Assembly: GCA_023415335.1 (NCBI GenBank)
Contig: JAEZLD010000117.1
Coordinates: 1-33,333 of the forward strand
DNA: 33,333 bases
From: Bacillota bacterium
GTDB taxonomy: Bacteria > Bacillota > Clostridia > Clostridiales > Caloramatoraceae
Reading direction: 5' to 3'
Positions 7,919 through 16,455 of the stretch are shown one piece after another. The translations under genes were made by a program, and so were the position numbers. Numbering within the stretch: position 1 is the first letter of the stretch; every line of letters begins with the position of its first letter. The notes under the pieces are model-generated. The model was not told the origin of the DNA and ran no database searches. It worked only from the letters and a program-made list of their open reading frames with translations.

Positions 7919-9046
7919 CTATGGTTTTAAAATTACCTTGATACAATTATCCTTTTTCTTTTCAAATATGTCATATGCATGTTCTGCATCATCTAACGAC
8001 ATCTTATGTGTAATAATATCAGTTGCCGTGAATTCCCCTGATTTTATTAAATCAAGTATTCTAGGTATGTATGCATTTGCAGGGCATTGACCCATTTTTA
8101 AAGTAATATTTCTGGCAAAAAAATCTCCCAGTGGAAACAGGTTATATCTGCTGCCATAGACTCCTACAAGCTGAATTGTTCCACATTTACGCACTGCCTG
8201 GGCAGCCAACTCTATTGCAGATTTTGAACCACCCTGCATCTTAAGCATGGTTTCAATCCGTTCAAAGGTTGTCATTTTCCCATCCATACCAACACAATCA
8301 ATGACAACGTCTGCTCCCCCATGGGTCATCTCTTTAATAAGGTCCCCTGTATGGTCCTGATGTTCTAAATGAACGGTTTCTGCACCGAATTCTTTTGCCT
8401 TTTCAAGACGGTAGTCAACACAGTCCACAGCAATAACTCGTTTTGCACCAAAAAAATACGCCCACTTTATTGTTAACAGTCCTACAGGTCCACATCCTAG
8501 AACGACAACAGTATCATCCTGCTTTACGCCTGCGTGTTCAACTCCCCAATATGAGGTTGGCAGAATATCCGTCAGGAATAATACCTGCTCATCAGATAAC
8601 ATATCCGGTACCTTGACAGGTCCTACGTTGGCATAGGGTACACGTAAATATTCAGCCTGTCCTCCATCATATCCACCCATGGTATCACTGTATCCAAGTA
8701 TGCCGCCACATTCACCAAACTCGTTGGAATTGTCACATTGGCTGTAGTATTGGTGCTTACAAAACCAACAGTGTCCACATGCCACAGGGAAAGGAACAAT
8801 AACCCTGTCTCCCTTTTTTATCCTTGTAACACCTTTACCTGTTTCCATAACAATACCCATTGTTTCATGGCCTAGAACCGTTCCTGTTTTCAGATTGGGT
8901 ATCATTCCATGCAGCAAATGCAGGTCCGAGCCGCATATAGCTGTAGATGTAACCTTTACAATTACATCATCATCCTTCTTTATACCTGGATCATCAACCG
9001 ATTTAACCTTTACATTTTTAATCCCTTCATAAACAAGTGCCTTCAA
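7919..9046 (-). CDS. Zinc-dependent alcohol/polyol dehydrogenase (MDR superfamily)
   Basis: A 375-residue medium-chain dehydrogenase (COG1063 type). Catalytic-zinc ligands are visible as Cys38 in AICGSDLH and His60-Glu61 in LGHETMG. Structural-zinc cysteines are Cys90, 93, 96 and 104. The nucleotide fold has VVVLGCGPVGLL, with an Asp ending the next strand (IAVDCVDY), favouring NAD over NADP. The longest open frame begins 63 residues earlier, but that part runs through the glgP terminator. A clean AAAGGAG sits 7 bases before a TTG at 9046, giving the typical N-terminus (M)KALVYEG. It resembles threonine/sorbitol dehydrogenases and glutathione-independent formaldehyde dehydrogenase-like enzymes; the substrate cannot be told from sequence. 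It is probably monocistronic, between two hairpin terminators. Confidence 0.9.
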   Translation of the reverse strand: MKALVYEGIKNVKVKSVDDPGIKKDDDVIVKVTSTAICGSDLHLLHGMIPNLKTGTVLGHETMGIVMETGKGVTRIKKGDRVIVPFPVACGHCWFCKHQYYSQCDNSNEFGECGGILGYSDTMGGYDGGQAEYLRVPYANVGPVKVPDMLSDEQVLFLTDILPTSYWGVEHAGVKQDDTVVVLGCGPVGLLTIKWAYFFGAKRVIAVDCVDYRLEKAKEFGAETVHLEHQDHTGDLIKEMTHGGADVVIDCVGMDGKMTTFERIETMLKMQGGSKSAIELAAQAVRKCGTIQLVGVYGSRYNLFPLGDFFARNITLKMGQCPANAYIPRILDLIKSGEFTATDIITHKMSLDDAEHAYDIFEKKKDNCIKVILKP

Positions 9047-9135
9047 AGTCAGACTCCTTTCCGTAGTTATTATGTATAATATTCCACACTTATTGGATAC
9101 TATACTCGAAGGCACACATGATTTTAGCAAAACTT

Positions 9136-9174
9136 CAGCCCCCCATGAAGCCTTAAGCATAGCATGGGGGGCTG
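9136..9174 (-). terminator. Rho-independent terminator of the malQ-glgP operon
   Basis: A perfect 12-bp GC-rich stem, CAGCCCCCCATG (9136-9147) with CATGGGGGGCTG (9163-9174), and a 15-base loop. It is followed on the minus strand by AAGTTTTGC. It begins 35 bases after the glgP stop codon. Confidence 0.85.
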
Positions 9175-9209
9175 CTTTTACGTTTTTATTAAACAGATTA
9201 ATTGTAATA

Positions 9210-11543
9210 CTACTGATACCAGATCTCCTCTGCATATTCCTTTATGGTTCTGTCGCTGGAGAATTGTCCTGCATTGGCAATGTTCATAAGTACCTTTCTC
9301 TGGTGATTCATAAAGTCGGAGTACTCCTTGTTTGCCTTTTCTCTGGCTTCGCTGTAGCTCATAAAGTCATGAAGCAGGAAGTAGTGATCCGGTCTGTGCC
9401 AGTATGCTCCATCCAGTATGGAATTATAAAGCTCCCTGAACATTCCTGTACCACCGTCATCAAGCATTCCGTCCACCAGTGAGTCAAGCACCCTCTTTAT
9501 CCTTGGGTCGGAGTTGTACAGCTCCCTCGGGTTGTAGCCTTCCCTTATGCTGTCTATTTCCTCTACCCTGGCTCCGAAGATGTAGTTGTTTTCAAAGCCT
9601 GCCTGCTCAACTATCTCTATATTAGCTCCGTCATAGGTTCCCATAGTAAGGGCACCGTTGAGCATCAGTTTCATATTTCCTGTTCCTGATGCCTCTGTTC
9701 CCGCAGTGGAAATCTGTTCGGATATGTCTGCAGCAGGCATTATCTTTTCTGCATAGGAAACATTATAGTTTGAAACAAATACAACCTTAAGCTTATCCCT
9801 TACCTGCTCATCATTGTCTATTAGCCTTGCAATCTCATTTATAAGCTTTATTACACCCTTAGCCCTATAGTAACCTGGGGCAGCCTTGCCTCCGAATATA
9901 TATACCGTTGGAGTAAAATCAGTTATCCTGCCTTCCTTTATTCCATGGTATATATCCAGTATGGATAAAGCATTCAGAAGCTGTCTTTTGTACTCATGCA
10001 TTCTCTTTACCTGAATGTCAAAAATAAAGTCAGGATTTATGCTTATGTTTTCCTTTTTATTTATATATTCTGCCAGCTGCTGCTTTTTAAGGCACTTTAT
10101 AGCATGGAGACTTCTCAGGAATTCCTCATCATTTTTATACTCCATAAGCCTCTTAAGCTGGCTTAAATCTGTAATCCACCCGTCACCGATTTTCTCTGTT
10201 ATAAGTGCTGACAGCTCTCTATTGGCAAGTGCAAGCCACCTTCTCTGTGTTATACCATTGGTCTTGTTGTTAAACCTTTCAGGGTAAATGCTGTACCACT
10301 GGCTCAGGGTATTGTTTTTTAGGATATTCGTGTGTATTTTTGCTACACCGTTTACGGAGTGGCTGCCATATATGGCCAGGTTTGCCATGTATATGGTATT
10401 ATTTCCTATTATGCTATACCTCCATATATCCTCCTGTCTTACTCCTTTGCTGCAAAGCTCCCGCTCCATTCGGCTGTTTATCATAACCACATACTCATAA
10501 ACCTTAGGAAGCACCCTCTGGAAGAGTCCTGCAGACCATTTCTCAAGTGCTTCTCCTAACACTGTGTGGTTTGTATATGCAAATACAGCCTTGGATATGT
10601 TAAAGGCCTGTTCAAAATCCATCCCCTCATTTTCTACCAGAAGTCTTATTAGCTCAGGTATAGATACTACAGGATGAGTATCATTAAGCTGTATGGCATA
10701 AGCCTGGGCAAAATGCATAAAATCGCTACCATAGGTCTTTTTATACTTCCTTATAATATCCTGAAGAGAGGCACTGGAGAAGAAGTACTGCTGCTTAAGC
10801 CTTAGCTCCTTGCCTCTTTCTGTATCATCATTTGGATACAGTACGCTGCTTATGTTCTCTGCCGCATCCCTTTCTTTCTCAGCCTCCTCGTACCTTTGTG
10901 CATTAAAATGCCCAAAATCAAAGGGGCTTATAGGCTCAGACTGCCACAGCCTTAAAGTATTTATTGTCTTTGCTCCATAGCCAATAACCGGAGTGTCATA
11001 GGGTACTGCATATACCTCCTGGTCTCCGAAGGTAACCCTTACCCTCTCATCCTCATGGCGTATGGACCATGGGTCACCATATAACTGCCAATTGTCTATT
11101 GTCTCCTTCTGGAAGCCATTTTCAAAGTACTGCTTAAACAGGCCGTACCTATACCTTATTCCATAACCATCCAAAGCGATACCCTGGGTCGCTGCAGAAT
11201 CAAGGAAACAGGCAGCAAGCCTACCAAGTCCTCCATTACCTAATGCAGCATCCTCAACCTCCTCGAATATGCTTAAGTCCAACCCATTTTTCTTAAGGAA
11301 CTCCTCCACCTGCTCAAGACACCCCATATTGAGCAAATTAGCATATATCAGCCTGCCTGTAAGGAACTCAGCTGAAAAATAGCATGCCCTCTTGCCCTCT
11401 CCTCCAGCATTCCATTTATCCATTATTGATGCTCTTGCAGCTTGAGATAAGGCATTATATATTTCCTTAGTAGTGGCATCCTTCAGCTCCTTGTTATACT
11501 GCAGCTTAAGAATATAGCTTATCTGTTCATTTAAGTCCTTCAT
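9210..11543 (-). CDS. glgP: Glycogen/maltodextrin phosphorylase
   Basis: A 777-residue GT35 phosphorylase that uses phosphate to release glucose-1-phosphate from alpha-1,4-glucan ends in the cytoplasm. The pyridoxal-phosphate site is clear: EASGTGNMKLMLNG with Lys625 as the cofactor lysine, then MGTYDGANIEI. Other family blocks are RACYFSAEFLTGR near the N-terminus, LGNGGLGRLAACFLDS, QLNDTHP, and FIFDIQVKRMHEYKRQ. The length is near the usual bacterial size (about 750-830). GGGGGAG precedes the ATG. It lies 30 bases behind malQ and ahead of a strong terminator, so the two form one glucan-degradation operon: the glucanotransferase makes longer chains and the phosphorylase trims them. Confidence 0.97.
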   Translation of the reverse strand: MKDLNEQISYILKLQYNKELKDATTKEIYNALSQAARASIMDKWNAGGEGKRACYFSAEFLTGRLIYANLLNMGCLEQVEEFLKKNGLDLSIFEEVEDAALGNGGLGRLAACFLDSAATQGIALDGYGIRYRYGLFKQYFENGFQKETIDNWQLYGDPWSIRHEDERVRVTFGDQEVYAVPYDTPVIGYGAKTINTLRLWQSEPISPFDFGHFNAQRYEEAEKERDAAENISSVLYPNDDTERGKELRLKQQYFFSSASLQDIIRKYKKTYGSDFMHFAQAYAIQLNDTHPVVSIPELIRLLVENEGMDFEQAFNISKAVFAYTNHTVLGEALEKWSAGLFQRVLPKVYEYVVMINSRMERELCSKGVRQEDIWRYSIIGNNTIYMANLAIYGSHSVNGVAKIHTNILKNNTLSQWYSIYPERFNNKTNGITQRRWLALANRELSALITEKIGDGWITDLSQLKRLMEYKNDEEFLRSLHAIKCLKKQQLAEYINKKENISINPDFIFDIQVKRMHEYKRQLLNALSILDIYHGIKEGRITDFTPTVYIFGGKAAPGYYRAKGVIKLINEIARLIDNDEQVRDKLKVVFVSNYNVSYAEKIMPAADISEQISTAGTEASGTGNMKLMLNGALTMGTYDGANIEIVEQAGFENNYIFGARVEEIDSIREGYNPRELYNSDPRIKRVLDSLVDGMLDDGGTGMFRELYNSILDGAYWHRPDHYFLLHDFMSYSEAREKANKEYSDFMNHQRKVLMNIANAGQFSSDRTIKEYAEEIWYQ

Positions 11544-11573
11544 TGCAAACTCCCCCTAAATTAGACGTTAGAT

Positions 11574-13055
11574 TTATCTGTTGTATTTCTCCACAAGGGC
11601 TTTCAGCTTTTCTATACGCTCCTGTGTAAACTGTCCCTTTTTCATCCTCCAGCACCAGTTGCCTCCAAGTGTGGATGGTGTATTCATGCGAGCACTATTG
11701 TCAAGCTCAAGTATATCCTGCATTTGGAAAATAGCTACTATGGCTGGGCTTGCATATGCCGCCTCAATCATAGCCCATGGAATCTGCTCCTTGGTGGAAA
11801 TCTGCAGATATTCCAGCACATACTTGATTTCATCATAGGAGGAATCCTTAAAGGCACCTGCAATGGTTTCATTGTCATGGGTTCCTCCATAGACTATCAT
11901 GTTTTCTTTAAAGTTTTTTGAAAGATGATCATTATCTGGATCCCCATCAAATCCAAACAGCATGACCTTCATACCTGGATACCCGGTTTCCTCAAGCAGC
12001 TGCACAACAGAAGGATGGAGCACTCCCAAGTCCTCTGCTATAATGCTCTTGCTTCCTATAGCCTCATCAAACACGTCTGTAAGCTTTCGTCCGGGGCCTT
12101 CCTTCCACTCACCGGAGATTGCATTCTGGCTTCCTTCAGGTATGGAATAATATCTGCTTATACCGATGAAATGGTCTATGCGGACAGCGTCATATATTTC
12201 CGCACAGTGCTTTATACGACTTCTCCACCAGGCAAAGCCATCCTTCTCCATACGTTCCCAATCATATAAGGGATTGCCCCACAGCTGTCCTGTACTAGAG
12301 AACACATCCGGTGGAACTCCAGCCACGGATACAGGTCTTTTTTTCTCATCCATCTGAAACAGGCTACTGTTAACCCATACATCAGCACTGTCCATGGCCA
12401 CATATATAGGTATATCTCCAATAATAAGTATTCCTTTTTCATTTACATAGCTCTTCAACCTTTTCCACTGGGAATAGAACTGGAACTGGCAGAAACCCCA
12501 GAAGCCAATCCTCTCCTTCAGAAGATCTTTATAGCGCTCCACAGCCTCCGGCTCCCTACTCTTTATGTCCTTTTCCCAGTCAAGCCAGCTCCTGCCGTTA
12601 AACCTCTCCTTAAGTGACATGAACAAAGCGTAGTCCTCCAGCCACCACTGGTTTTCCATGCAGAACTGTTTATATTCTTCAGTATGTCCGCTTTTTTTAT
12701 AAGCAGCTTCTAAAAGCCTGAACCTGTTTTCAAACAGTCTTCCGTAGTCCACACAGCCAGGGTCTGAACCAAAGTCGTATTGTTCTACCTCTCCCTTATT
12801 AAGCAATCCATCTTTTATCAGCATGTCAATGTCTATAAAATATGGATTACCCGCAAAAGAAGAAAAGGACTGATATGGGCTGTCACCATAACTGGTTGGT
12901 CCTACAGGGAGCACCTGCCAATAAGTCTGCCCGGCCTCAGCCAGGTGATCTGCAAACTCATAGGCACACTCTCCAAGATTCCCTATTCCATAAGGAGATG
13001 GCAGACTGCTTATATGCATAAGTATTCCTGCTCCTCTTTTCATTGCAGTACTCAT
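11574..13055 (-). CDS. malQ: 4-alpha-glucanotransferase (amylomaltase)
   Basis: A 493-residue GH77 enzyme that transfers alpha-1,4-glucan segments between maltodextrins, releasing glucose. Conserved blocks are ISSLPSPYGIGNLG and VLPVGPTSYGDSPYQ at the N-terminus, GDIPIYVAMDSADVW (213-227), nucleophile Asp294 in VRIDHFIG, acid/base Glu341 in IIAEDLG, and Asp394 in GGTHDNET. The length is typical. GAGGG precedes the ATG at 13055, which I prefer to a second Met four codons on. It is the first gene of the malQ-glgP operon and has a sigma-A promoter at 13111-13139. Candidate operators between promoter and gene suggest control by the divergent LacI-type repressor. Confidence 0.97.
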   Translation of the reverse strand: MSTAMKRGAGILMHISSLPSPYGIGNLGECAYEFADHLAEAGQTYWQVLPVGPTSYGDSPYQSFSSFAGNPYFIDIDMLIKDGLLNKGEVEQYDFGSDPGCVDYGRLFENRFRLLEAAYKKSGHTEEYKQFCMENQWWLEDYALFMSLKERFNGRSWLDWEKDIKSREPEAVERYKDLLKERIGFWGFCQFQFYSQWKRLKSYVNEKGILIIGDIPIYVAMDSADVWVNSSLFQMDEKKRPVSVAGVPPDVFSSTGQLWGNPLYDWERMEKDGFAWWRSRIKHCAEIYDAVRIDHFIGISRYYSIPEGSQNAISGEWKEGPGRKLTDVFDEAIGSKSIIAEDLGVLHPSVVQLLEETGYPGMKVMLFGFDGDPDNDHLSKNFKENMIVYGGTHDNETIAGAFKDSSYDEIKYVLEYLQISTKEQIPWAMIEAAYASPAIVAIFQMQDILELDNSARMNTPSTLGGNWCWRMKKGQFTQERIEKLKALVEKYNR

Positions 13056-13083
13056 AAATTTCCCTCACATTTCTTAACGTATT

Positions 13084-13099
13084 TTCGATAATTTTCGAA
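13084..13099. promoter_or_regulatory. Candidate LacI-family operator just downstream of the malQ promoter
   Basis: An inverted repeat TTCGA-N6-TCGAA. It can also be read as two tandem 10-mers, ATTTTCGATA (13081-13090) and ATTTTCGAAT (13091-13100). It falls at about +5 to +20 relative to the predicted malQ start site, a classic repressor position. Binding by the neighbouring regulator is inferred. Confidence 0.5.
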
Positions 13100-13110
13100 T
13101 ATACAAGTAC

Positions 13111-13139
13111 ATAATACACTATGGAATATTTCAAGTCAA
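13111..13139 (-). promoter_or_regulatory. malQp: Sigma-A-type promoter of the malQ-glgP operon
   Basis: On the minus strand TTGACT (13139-13134) and TATTAT (13116-13111) are separated by exactly 17 bases. The predicted start is near 13104, about 50 bases before the malQ ATG. Confidence 0.75.
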
Positions 13140-13166
13140 TACAACATATCCACATGTATATCTAAC

Positions 13167-13176
13167 TTTTCGAAAA
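13167..13176. promoter_or_regulatory. Second TTTTCGAAAA operator-like palindrome
   Basis: A perfect 10-bp palindrome with a central CG, sharing the TTTTCGA word with the site at 13081-13100. The two site centres are about 81 bases apart, bracketing the malQ promoter, which would allow repressor looping. It also lies upstream of the regulator's own promoter. Confidence 0.4.
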
Positions 13177-13275
13177 ATTCATTGAAATTCTCGTTCTGGC
13201 ATTCTATACTAAAGCTACATCGCTATATTAATATACTCTCCACAATAATAGTATTTAAAACAGAACTTATTCTTT

Positions 13276-13304
13276 TTGACTATACAAGTAAAGCATCATA
13301 ATAA
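13276..13304 (+). promoter_or_regulatory. Sigma-A-type promoter for the LacI-family regulator
   Basis: TTGACT (13276-13281) and TAATAA (13299-13304) with 17 bases between them. The leader to the GTG start is about 40 bases. Confidence 0.6.
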
Positions 13305-13351
13305 TTATTCGCCTGTACTTACCACATAAAATTGATAAAGGGGATGGAATT

Positions 13352-14353
13352 GTGGCAACGATAAAAGATATAGCTGATAAGCTTGGCATTGCAGTCAGCA
13401 CTGTTTCTAAGGGCTTGAATGGCGCCACTGATATAAGCGACTCCACACGCCAGATGGTTCTTGATGCAGCCGTAGAGCTGGGATACTCAGTTAAGAAAAT
13501 AAAAATGAACCGTAAAAACAAGCTCTGTATATTGGTAAAGAACATGAACTATGAAAGTACGGACAACTTTGGTTATGAAATTATAACAGGCTTCCAGATA
13601 TCAGCCTGCCGCAGGAACTGGGAGGTATCTATTATACCCTATGACAAAGACACCTTAGGCAACAGGAAATTTGATGCCTTTATGCTTGAAAACAGCTTCT
13701 CCGGTGCTCTTCTGCTGGGCCTGACCCCAGATGATCCCTATATGCTTCAGATTAAAACCTCTACCATTCCTGCTGTGCTTTTGGACAACTTCATCCCTGG
13801 CTCAAATACCGGCTACATAGGCGCCGATAGCTTTGAGGGCATTAGTATGGTGATAGACGAGCTTATAAAGCTAGGACATAAAAACATTGCCATGCTCAAT
13901 GGTGACAAGGGTTCCATGGTAACTGACGAACGCTGTTCTGCATTCATAAGTGCAGTGGAGAGCCATGGCCTTACTGTAAATACAAGCCTGATTAAATATG
14001 GAGACTATACAGCAGACTGTGTTGCAAAGTACATTCCTGAAATAATAGCCGGGGGTGCCACAGCTATAGTATGCGGAAGTGACATAATCGCTGTGGGAGT
14101 GCTTAACCAGCTTTCCCATATGGGCCTTAGGGTTCCTGATGACATAAGCGTAACAGGCTACGACAACCTTCCAATAGCTCAATATACCATTCCTCCACTT
14201 ACAACTGTACATCAGGATCGTATGGCATTAGGTAAAGTTGCTTTCAGCCTATTGGACAACCTTATACAGGGTATTCCTGTAAGCAAAATACTGCTTAGGC
14301 CGCGCCTCGTAGTAAGAGGTTCAATAGGAATATGTCCTTCAAAACATAGGTAG
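13352..14353 (+). CDS. LacI-family transcriptional regulator
   Basis: A 333-residue repressor with an N-terminal LacI helix-turn-helix (IKDIADKLGIAVSTVSKGLNG, residues 4-24) and hinge, then a sugar-binding core of the periplasmic-binding-protein type I fold. The core includes DNFIPGSNTGYIGADSFEGI, HKNIAMLNGDKG and PDDISVTGYDNLPIAQYTIPPLTTV, the last being the standard C-terminal LacI block. The start is a GTG behind AAAGGGG; no ATG fits. It is divergent from malQ, with a 296-base shared control region carrying candidate operators, so it most likely represses malQ-glgP in the absence of maltodextrin or another glucan signal. The effector is not evident from sequence. Confidence 0.95.
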   Translation: MATIKDIADKLGIAVSTVSKGLNGATDISDSTRQMVLDAAVELGYSVKKIKMNRKNKLCILVKNMNYESTDNFGYEIITGFQISACRRNWEVSIIPYDKDTLGNRKFDAFMLENSFSGALLLGLTPDDPYMLQIKTSTIPAVLLDNFIPGSNTGYIGADSFEGISMVIDELIKLGHKNIAMLNGDKGSMVTDERCSAFISAVESHGLTVNTSLIKYGDYTADCVAKYIPEIIAGGATAIVCGSDIIAVGVLNQLSHMGLRVPDDISVTGYDNLPIAQYTIPPLTTVHQDRMALGKVAFSLLDNLIQGIPVSKILLRPRLVVRGSIGICPSKHR

Positions 14354-14435
14354 CACCATACAACATATACATTATAATATGATACTTAACCACTCAGATT
14401 TACCACAGGTTATCTAAATATAAGGAGGTAAAATT

Positions 14436-14963
14436 ATGGATGATATTATATTACTAAAGCCCGACCTTTCCTTTACAGAAGAGATAATCTCCTACCGCAG
14501 AGAGTTTCTTGAGGCAGGAAGTTCCATGGATGGAACCGGATCCCTAAGACGACATTCGGACCCAAAGGACTGGCTGGCCTATAATAAAATGCTTGAAAAT
14601 AGGGAAACAGTACCTGAATACTGGGTACAAGGTACCCAGTTCATATATGTAAGGAAATCAGAAAACCGTATAGTTGGCATGATTCAGGTTCGCCATTATT
14701 TTAATGAATACCTTGAGAAGTACGGCGGCCACATTGGCTACTCCATAAGGCCCAGCGAAAGGCGTAAGGGCTATGCATGCCGCATGCTTCATGATTTTCT
14801 TCCCTATTGCAGGGAAATAGGCTTATCCAAGGTGCTTATTACATGCCTTTCAGACAATGAGGGCAGCCGAAGGACAATACTTAAAAACGGAGGAGTGTAT
14901 GAAGCTACTGTATTTGAGCCTGAGGAAAAAGAGTATCTTGAAAGATACTGGATTACGTTATAA
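14436..14963 (+). CDS. GNAT-family N-acetyltransferase
   Basis: A 175-residue GNAT protein. The acetyl-CoA-binding region is seen as HIGYSIRPSERRKGYACRML (about residues 106-125), with the R-x-x-G-x-A loop (RKGYA), followed by ITCLSDNEGSRRTILKNGG (about 145-163), which matches the C-terminal GNAT block. The N-terminal half (SFTEEIISYRREFLE) resembles the RimJ/RimL-like predicted acetyltransferases common in Firmicutes. AAGGAGG precedes the ATG. It lies 82 bases after the regulator and ends at a bidirectional terminator, so it is probably expressed on its own or by read-through. The acetyl acceptor is unknown. Confidence 0.9.
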   Translation: MDDIILLKPDLSFTEEIISYRREFLEAGSSMDGTGSLRRHSDPKDWLAYNKMLENRETVPEYWVQGTQFIYVRKSENRIVGMIQVRHYFNEYLEKYGGHIGYSIRPSERRKGYACRMLHDFLPYCREIGLSKVLITCLSDNEGSRRTILKNGGVYEATVFEPEEKEYLERYWITL

Positions 14964-14968
14964 AAATT

Positions 14969-14994
14969 GCGGCACTAGCCTAAGCTAGTGCCGC
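14969..14994. terminator. Bidirectional rho-independent terminator
   Basis: A perfect 11-bp stem, GCGGCACTAGC (14969-14979) with GCTAGTGCCGC (14984-14994), and a CTAA loop. It is flanked by AAAAA on the left and TTTTAT on the right, so it can end both the acetyltransferase (plus) and the HD-domain gene (minus). Confidence 0.9.
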
Positions 14995-15009
14995 TTTTAT
15001 ACTTAAGTA

Positions 15010-15576
15010 CTATATTTCCATCTCTCCCATAAGGCTTCTCATGGCATCTATTGTGCGGGTAATAAGCTCATCCAAATCCCAGCCCAGCATCTGTGCTCCA
15101 TTTGCTATTACCTCACGGGAACATCCTGCTGCAAAGCTTGGCTGCTTATACTTCTTCTTAACAGACTTCAGTTCCAGGTCGCTTACGCTCTTTGATGGTC
15201 TCATTATAGCTACAGCTCCTATAAGCCCTGTAAGCTCATCTGTTGCAAAAAGAACCTTCTCCATAAGCTTCCCTGGCTTTACATCGCAAACCAATCCATA
15301 GCCATGGCTGGCTACTGCATGTATAAGGTTCTCGTCCAAATCAAGCTCCCTCATGATTTCCTGAGATTTTATGCAGTGCTGCTCAGGGTACATTTCAAAA
15401 TCCAAGTCATGAAGAAGCCCTGCAACCTCCCAAAAGTCCACATTCTCAGGGTCATATTCCTTAGCAAAGTATTTCATAACACCTGCCACGATATGGGAAT
15501 GCTTAAGGTGGAAGGGGTCCTTATTATACTTGTTTAATATCTCCTCTGCCTGCTCTCTTGTAGGTACATAGCTCAT
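15010..15576 (-). CDS. HD-domain protein (predicted metal-dependent phosphohydrolase)
   Basis: A 188-residue protein with an HD motif: His26/His28 in LKHSHIVAGV, His56-Asp57 in GLLHDLDFE, and later VASHGYGL and FATDELTGLIGA. This layout matches the small HDIG-type hydrolases of Firmicutes, whose substrates are mostly unknown. I place the start at the ATG at 15576, which has AGGAG eight bases upstream; a TTG start 12 codons earlier has no Shine-Dalgarno. An extended -10 promoter lies at about 15634-15639. It converges on the acetyltransferase gene and shares its terminator. No neighbour suggests a pathway. Confidence 0.88.
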   Translation of the reverse strand: MSYVPTREQAEEILNKYNKDPFHLKHSHIVAGVMKYFAKEYDPENVDFWEVAGLLHDLDFEMYPEQHCIKSQEIMRELDLDENLIHAVASHGYGLVCDVKPGKLMEKVLFATDELTGLIGAVAIMRPSKSVSDLELKSVKKKYKQPSFAAGCSREVIANGAQMLGWDLDELITRTIDAMRSLMGEMEI

Positions 15577-15633
15577 ACTATCATCTCCTGTAATACTTAT
15601 TGCCTTATTCAAAAATCGACTATATGCTTACAG

Positions 15634-15639
15634 ATTATA
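15634..15639 (-). promoter_or_regulatory. Extended -10 promoter for the HD-domain gene
   Basis: TGATATAAT on the minus strand gives a perfect -10 with the TGN extension. The -35 region is poor. The predicted leader is about 50 bases. Confidence 0.45.
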
Positions 15640-15700
15640 TCATAAAGCTGAGGGGAATGCGACATTGTATGGGCTGATGATTTTTCTTCTACTGCATATC

Positions 15701-16363
15701 TTACGCCCCTCTTTTTAAATCCTCTCCGGTTATTATGTCTTCAAGCTGAGGGAAATCATAAACTGTTATGGGAATGTCCTTTAGAATTTCCACTGACTCC
15801 AAAAGATTGTCCTTCAAGCTCACTCCCTTATCCATCAACATATATTCAAGAGACCTATTCTCCCAGTTTAGCCACCTGACATAGTTATCCCTCTCCGCTA
15901 TATACCTTTTAAATTCAGGGGTTCCCTCTGCCGCTTCACATATTTCATTGCATAGGAAGAAGTTGCATACATAGCTTCTGTATTCCTTAGGTATGCTGCA
16001 GCCCTTACCACTTACTACAAACGGACAGGCCTTAAAGAAAATAGAGTCATCATGTATTGAGCCTATTCTTTGGTGCTTTGATTTCGTATAGCTATCATAT
16101 CCTGATTGGTCAAAATATCCGGTGGCATGTATATAATAATTATACAGCCTTGTTCCTGTGTTATCTAAAATATTTTTAAGTACCTCCATTCCTTCCTGTG
16201 AATGGCTCATTCTCTGAATATCAAACAGAGTAAACTTTGGGTAATAATAGCAACAGCCCCTGTCCTTTATACTACAGAGGCTTGTACCCATCATGCTTTT
16301 ACAGCAATAACACAAATTACACACAAACCTTGGATTGTCTTTATTCTCTAATGACAGATGCAT
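15701..16363 (-). CDS. Cys-cluster protein, possibly YkgJ-related (metal- or Fe-S-binding), function unknown
   Basis: A 220-residue soluble protein with 12 cysteines in two groups: Cys15, 18, 20, 21, 30, 37, 38 near the N-terminus, and Cys113, 122, 133, 138, 142 in the middle. The second group (ACPFVVSGKGCSIPKEYRSYVC) resembles the CPxL...GxCxIYxxRPxxC pattern of YkgJ-type zinc/iron-chelating proteins. The first group is denser than usual for that family. The C-terminal third has no cysteines and is helical. GGGAG precedes the ATG by 11 bases. It probably binds a metal or iron-sulphur cluster, but I cannot give a reaction. It is flanked by unrelated genes. Confidence 0.7.
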   Translation of the reverse strand: MHLSLENKDNPRFVCNLCYCCKSMMGTSLCSIKDRGCCYYYPKFTLFDIQRMSHSQEGMEVLKNILDNTGTRLYNYYIHATGYFDQSGYDSYTKSKHQRIGSIHDDSIFFKACPFVVSGKGCSIPKEYRSYVCNFFLCNEICEAAEGTPEFKRYIAERDNYVRWLNWENRSLEYMLMDKGVSLKDNLLESVEILKDIPITVYDFPQLEDIITGEDLKRGA

Positions 16364-16455
16364 ATAAATCGCTTCTCCCTTTTTCTTGAATTATAAGGGT
16401 TATTTTACCATTTTATGTATATAAATTGTGTTAATTTATTGTTGCAAATTCCTTT

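Noticed and set aside
9047..9235. 63-residue N-terminal extension of the alcohol dehydrogenase open frame
   Set aside because: It runs through the glgP terminator hairpin and the end of glgP. The family N-terminus and a strong Shine-Dalgarno point to the TTG at 9046.
11925..12269. Plus-strand 114-codon frame inside malQ, and similar frames antisense to other genes
   Set aside because: These are shadows of strong conserved coding sequences on the opposite strand, without ribosome sites or recognisable domains.
13267..13545. Minus-strand 92-codon frame over the start of the LacI-type gene
   Set aside because: No ribosome site, and the plus-strand frame encodes an unmistakable LacI helix-turn-helix.
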